This document shows, piece after piece, positions 61,340 through 64,000 of a stretch of DNA of 64,000 nucleotides (position 1 is the stretch's first letter; each line of letters begins with the position of its first letter). The DNA is taken from contig OX940872.1 of the NCBI GenBank assembly GCA_954871525.1, positions 26,941,746 to 27,005,745 on the forward strand. Reading direction: 5' to 3'. The notes under the pieces are model-generated. The model was given only the letters and a program-made list of their open reading frames with translations. It was not told the DNA's origin and ran no database searches. The stretch is from Parietaria judaica. Its lineage: Eukaryota > Streptophyta > Magnoliopsida > Rosales > Urticaceae. The position numbers and the translations under genes were made by a program.

Positions 61340-64000
61340 CGAACCAATTGTAAAAATATTGATTTTAGGGCTTATACATTGGAATTTGAATATAAAAAGA
61401 GTTCTCTTGCAAAAATATGCAAGGATTAAATTGTTGAAGAGAAATGCCATAGGAAATGCTATAGCATTTCCTATAGCATTTCTTTATTTGACATTTTTTA
61501 CAACCTTAAATTTCGAACCAATTGTAAAAATATTTATTTTAGGGCTTATACATTGGAATTTTAATATTACAAGCGTTCTCATGCAAATATATGCAAGGAT
61601 TAAATTGTTGATGAGAAATGCCATAGGAAATGCTATAGCTTTTCCTATAGCATTTCTTTATTTTACATTTTTTACAACCTTAAATATCGAACCAATTGAA
61701 AAAATAATTATTTTAGGCCTTATACATTGGAATTTGAATATAAAAAGAGTTCTCATGCAAAAATATGCAAGGATTAAATTGTTGACGAGAAATGCCATAG
61801 GAAATGCTATAGCATTTCCTATAGCATTTCTTTATTTGACATTTTTTACAACCTTAAATTTCGAACCAATTGAAAAAATAATTATTTTAGGCCTTATACA
61901 TTGGAATTTGAATATAAAAAGAGTTCTCATGCAAAAATATGCAAGGATTAAATTGTTGACGAGAAATGCCATAGGAAATGCTATAGCATTTCCTATACCA
62001 TTTCTTTATTTGACATTTTTTACAACCTTAAATTTCGAACCAATTGTAAAAATATTGATTTTAGGGCTTATACATTGGAATTTTAATATAACAAGTGTTC
62101 TCATTCAAATATATGCAAGGATTAAATTGTTGACGAGAAATGCCAGCATTTCCTATAGCATTTCTTTATTTTACATTTTTTACAACCTTAAATTTCGAAC
62201 CAATTGAAAAAATAATGATTTTAGGGCTTATACATTGGAATTTTAATATTACAAGCGTTCTCATGCAAAACTATGCAAGGATTAAATTGTTGACGAGAAA
62301 TGCCATAGGAAATGCTATAGCATTTCCTATAGCATTTCTTTATTTTACATTTTTTACAACCTTAAATTTTGAACCAATTGAAAAAATAATGATTTTAGGG
62401 CTTATACATTGGAATTTTAATATTACAAGCGTTCTCATGCAAAACTATGCAAGGATTAAATTGTTGACGAGAAATGCCATAGGAAATGCTATAGTATTTC
62501 CTATAGCATTTCTTTATTTTACATTTTTTACAACCTTAAATTTTGAATCAATTGAAAAAATAATGATTTTAGGGCTTATACAATGGAATTTTAATATTAC
62601 AAGCGTTCTCATGCAAAAATATGCAAGGATTAAATGGTTGACGAGAAATGCCAGAGGTAATGCTATAGTATTTCCTATAGAGTTTCTTTATTTTACATTT
62701 TTTACAACCTTAAATTTCGAACCAATTGAAAAAATAATGATTTTAGGGCTTATACATTGGAATTTGAATATAACAAGAGTTCTCATGCAAAAATATGCAA
62801 GGATTAAATGGTTGACGAGAAATGCCAGAGCAAATGCTATAGTATTTCCTATAGAATTTCTTTATTTTACATTTTTTACAACCTTAAATTTCGAACCAAT
62901 TGAAAAAATAATGATTTTAGGGCTTATACATTGGAATTTGAATATAACAAGAGTTCTCATGAAAAAATATGCAAGGATTAAATTGTCGACGAGAAATGTT
63001 ATAGGAAATGCTATAGCATTTACTATAGCATTTCTTTATTTTACATTTTTTACAACCTTAAATTTCAAACCAATTAAAAAAATAATGATTTGAGGGCTCA
63101 TACATTGGAATTTGAATATAACAAGAGTTCTCATGCAAAAATATGCAAGGATTAAATTGTTGACGAGAAATGCCATAGGAAATGCTATAGCATTTCCTAT
63201 AGCATTTCTTTATTTTACATTTTTTACAACCTTAAATTTCGAACCAATTGAAAAAATAATGATTTTAGGGCTTATACATTGGAATTTTAATATTACAAGC
63301 GTTCTCATGCAAAACTATGCAAGGATTAAATTGTTGACGAGAAATGCCATAGGAAATGCTATAGCATTTCCTATAGCATTTTTTATTTTACATTTTTTAC
63401 AACCTTAAATTTCGAACCAATTGAAAAAATAATGATTTTAGGGCTTATACATTGGAATTTGAATATAAAAAGAGTTCTCTTGCAAAAATATGCAAGGATT
63501 AAATTGTTGAAGAGAAATGCCATAGGAAATGCTATAGCATTTCCTATAGCATTTCTTTATTTGACATTTTTTACAACCTTAAATTTCGAACCAATTGTAA
63601 AAATATTGATTTTAGGGCTTATACATTGGAATTTTAATATTACAAGCGTTCTCATGCAAATATATGCAAGGATTAAATTGTTGACGAGAAATGCCATAGG
63701 AAATGCTATAGCATTTCCTATAGCATTTCTTTATTTTACATTTTTTACAACCTTAAATATCGAACCAATTGAAAAAAATAATTATTTTAGGCCTTATACA
63801 TTGGAATTTGAATATAAAAAGAGTTCTCATGCAAAAATATGCAAGGATTAAATTGTTGACGAGAAATGCCATAGGAAATGCTATAGCATTTCCTATAGCA
63901 TTTCTTTATTTTACATTTTTTACAACCTTAAATATCGAACCAATTGAAAAAATAATTGTTTTAGGCCTTATACATTGGAATTTGAATATAAAAAGAGTTC
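61340..64000 (+). repeat. 12-monomer repeat at the right edge (about 2073-bp offset)
   Basis: The run with GTTCTCTTGCAAAAATATG, TTGTTGAAGAGAAATGCC, then CATGCAAATATATGC and AAATATCGAACC near 61381-61700 recurs from about 63454 to the window end. The offset is 12 x 174 minus 15 bp. The second copy runs out of the window. Confidence 0.78.

Larger units (their letters stand above)
38980..64000 (+). repeat. 174-bp satellite array, block C
   Basis: About 144 monomers, same orientation, open at the right window edge. The first 1.7 kb is paralogous to 24008-25065. Monomers of 39-51 kb often carry GAGAAAATAATG, TTGACTTTTTTAC and CATGCCAAAATATGC variants. From 54.6 to 57 kb the GTTATAGG variant is common. 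From 58.9 kb many units have ATAAAAAGAGTTCTC. Frames stay open for up to nine or ten monomers (53653-55320) because 174 is divisible by 3. Confidence 0.97.

Noticed and set aside
39000..64000. A CENP-B box or other known centromere protein motif in the satellite
   Set aside because: No CENP-B-like GC-containing consensus was found. Centromere identity is inferred from repeat organisation only.

Overview
This window is flowering-plant nuclear heterochromatin, probably centromeric or pericentromeric. About 75% of it (roughly 48 kb, about 277 copies) is one AT-rich tandem satellite with a 174-bp monomer. All copies lie in the same orientation, and the array runs off both window edges. Two LTR retroelement insertions interrupt it. 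No ordinary host gene, tRNA or rRNA is visible. The plant assignment rests on the retroelement type (Ty3/gypsy, Tat-like), plant-type splice sites and the satellite layout. I cannot name the species.

Layout. (1) 1-9800: satellite block A, with a recent 1.04-kb hexamer duplication. (2) 9801-11601: a solo LTR of 1801 bp (TGTAAC...GTTACA) with a perfect 5-bp target-site duplication CAAGA. (3) 11602-25065: satellite block B, with about 3.7 copies of a 14-monomer, 2.42-kb higher-order repeat. (4) 25066-38974: a Tat-like Ty3/gypsy element with the unusual structure LTR - gag-pro - pol - antisense gene - LTR - truncated second gag. (5) 38980-64000: satellite block C, with a 6.555-kb, nearly identical long-range duplication and further partial copies.

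The retroelement. The 854-bp LTRs differ at three sites by my reading. Gag-protease (847 aa) is followed in the same frame by UAG CAA UUA and then RT/RNase H/integrase. This is exactly the leaky-stop context known from tobacco mosaic virus, so pol is probably made by stop-codon readthrough. Pol carries two further in-frame TAA codons that look like CAA-to-TAA decay, so this copy should not make full Pol. Between pol and the 3' LTR are a 38-bp minisatellite and an intact, four-exon, 869-aa gene on the opposite strand. It has three 77-85-bp GT-AG introns in perfect phase and its own TATA box. The N-terminus resembles the plant 'putative gypsy type transposon' domain, and the C-terminus is a long coiled coil with an acidic tail.

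After the second LTR the element restarts (PBS, gag) but breaks off in gag at a filler-bearing junction with satellite. No third LTR exists here. The satellite beyond the junction is paralogous to the satellite left of the insertion and contains an unoccupied version of the insertion site near 40709.

Best candidates for further work are the spliced antisense gene, the TMV-type readthrough signal, the tandem truncated element with its templated-looking junction, the two insertions at adjacent positions of the monomer, and the 26-bp palindrome inside each consensus monomer. Divergence and copy counts were made by eye and should be recomputed.
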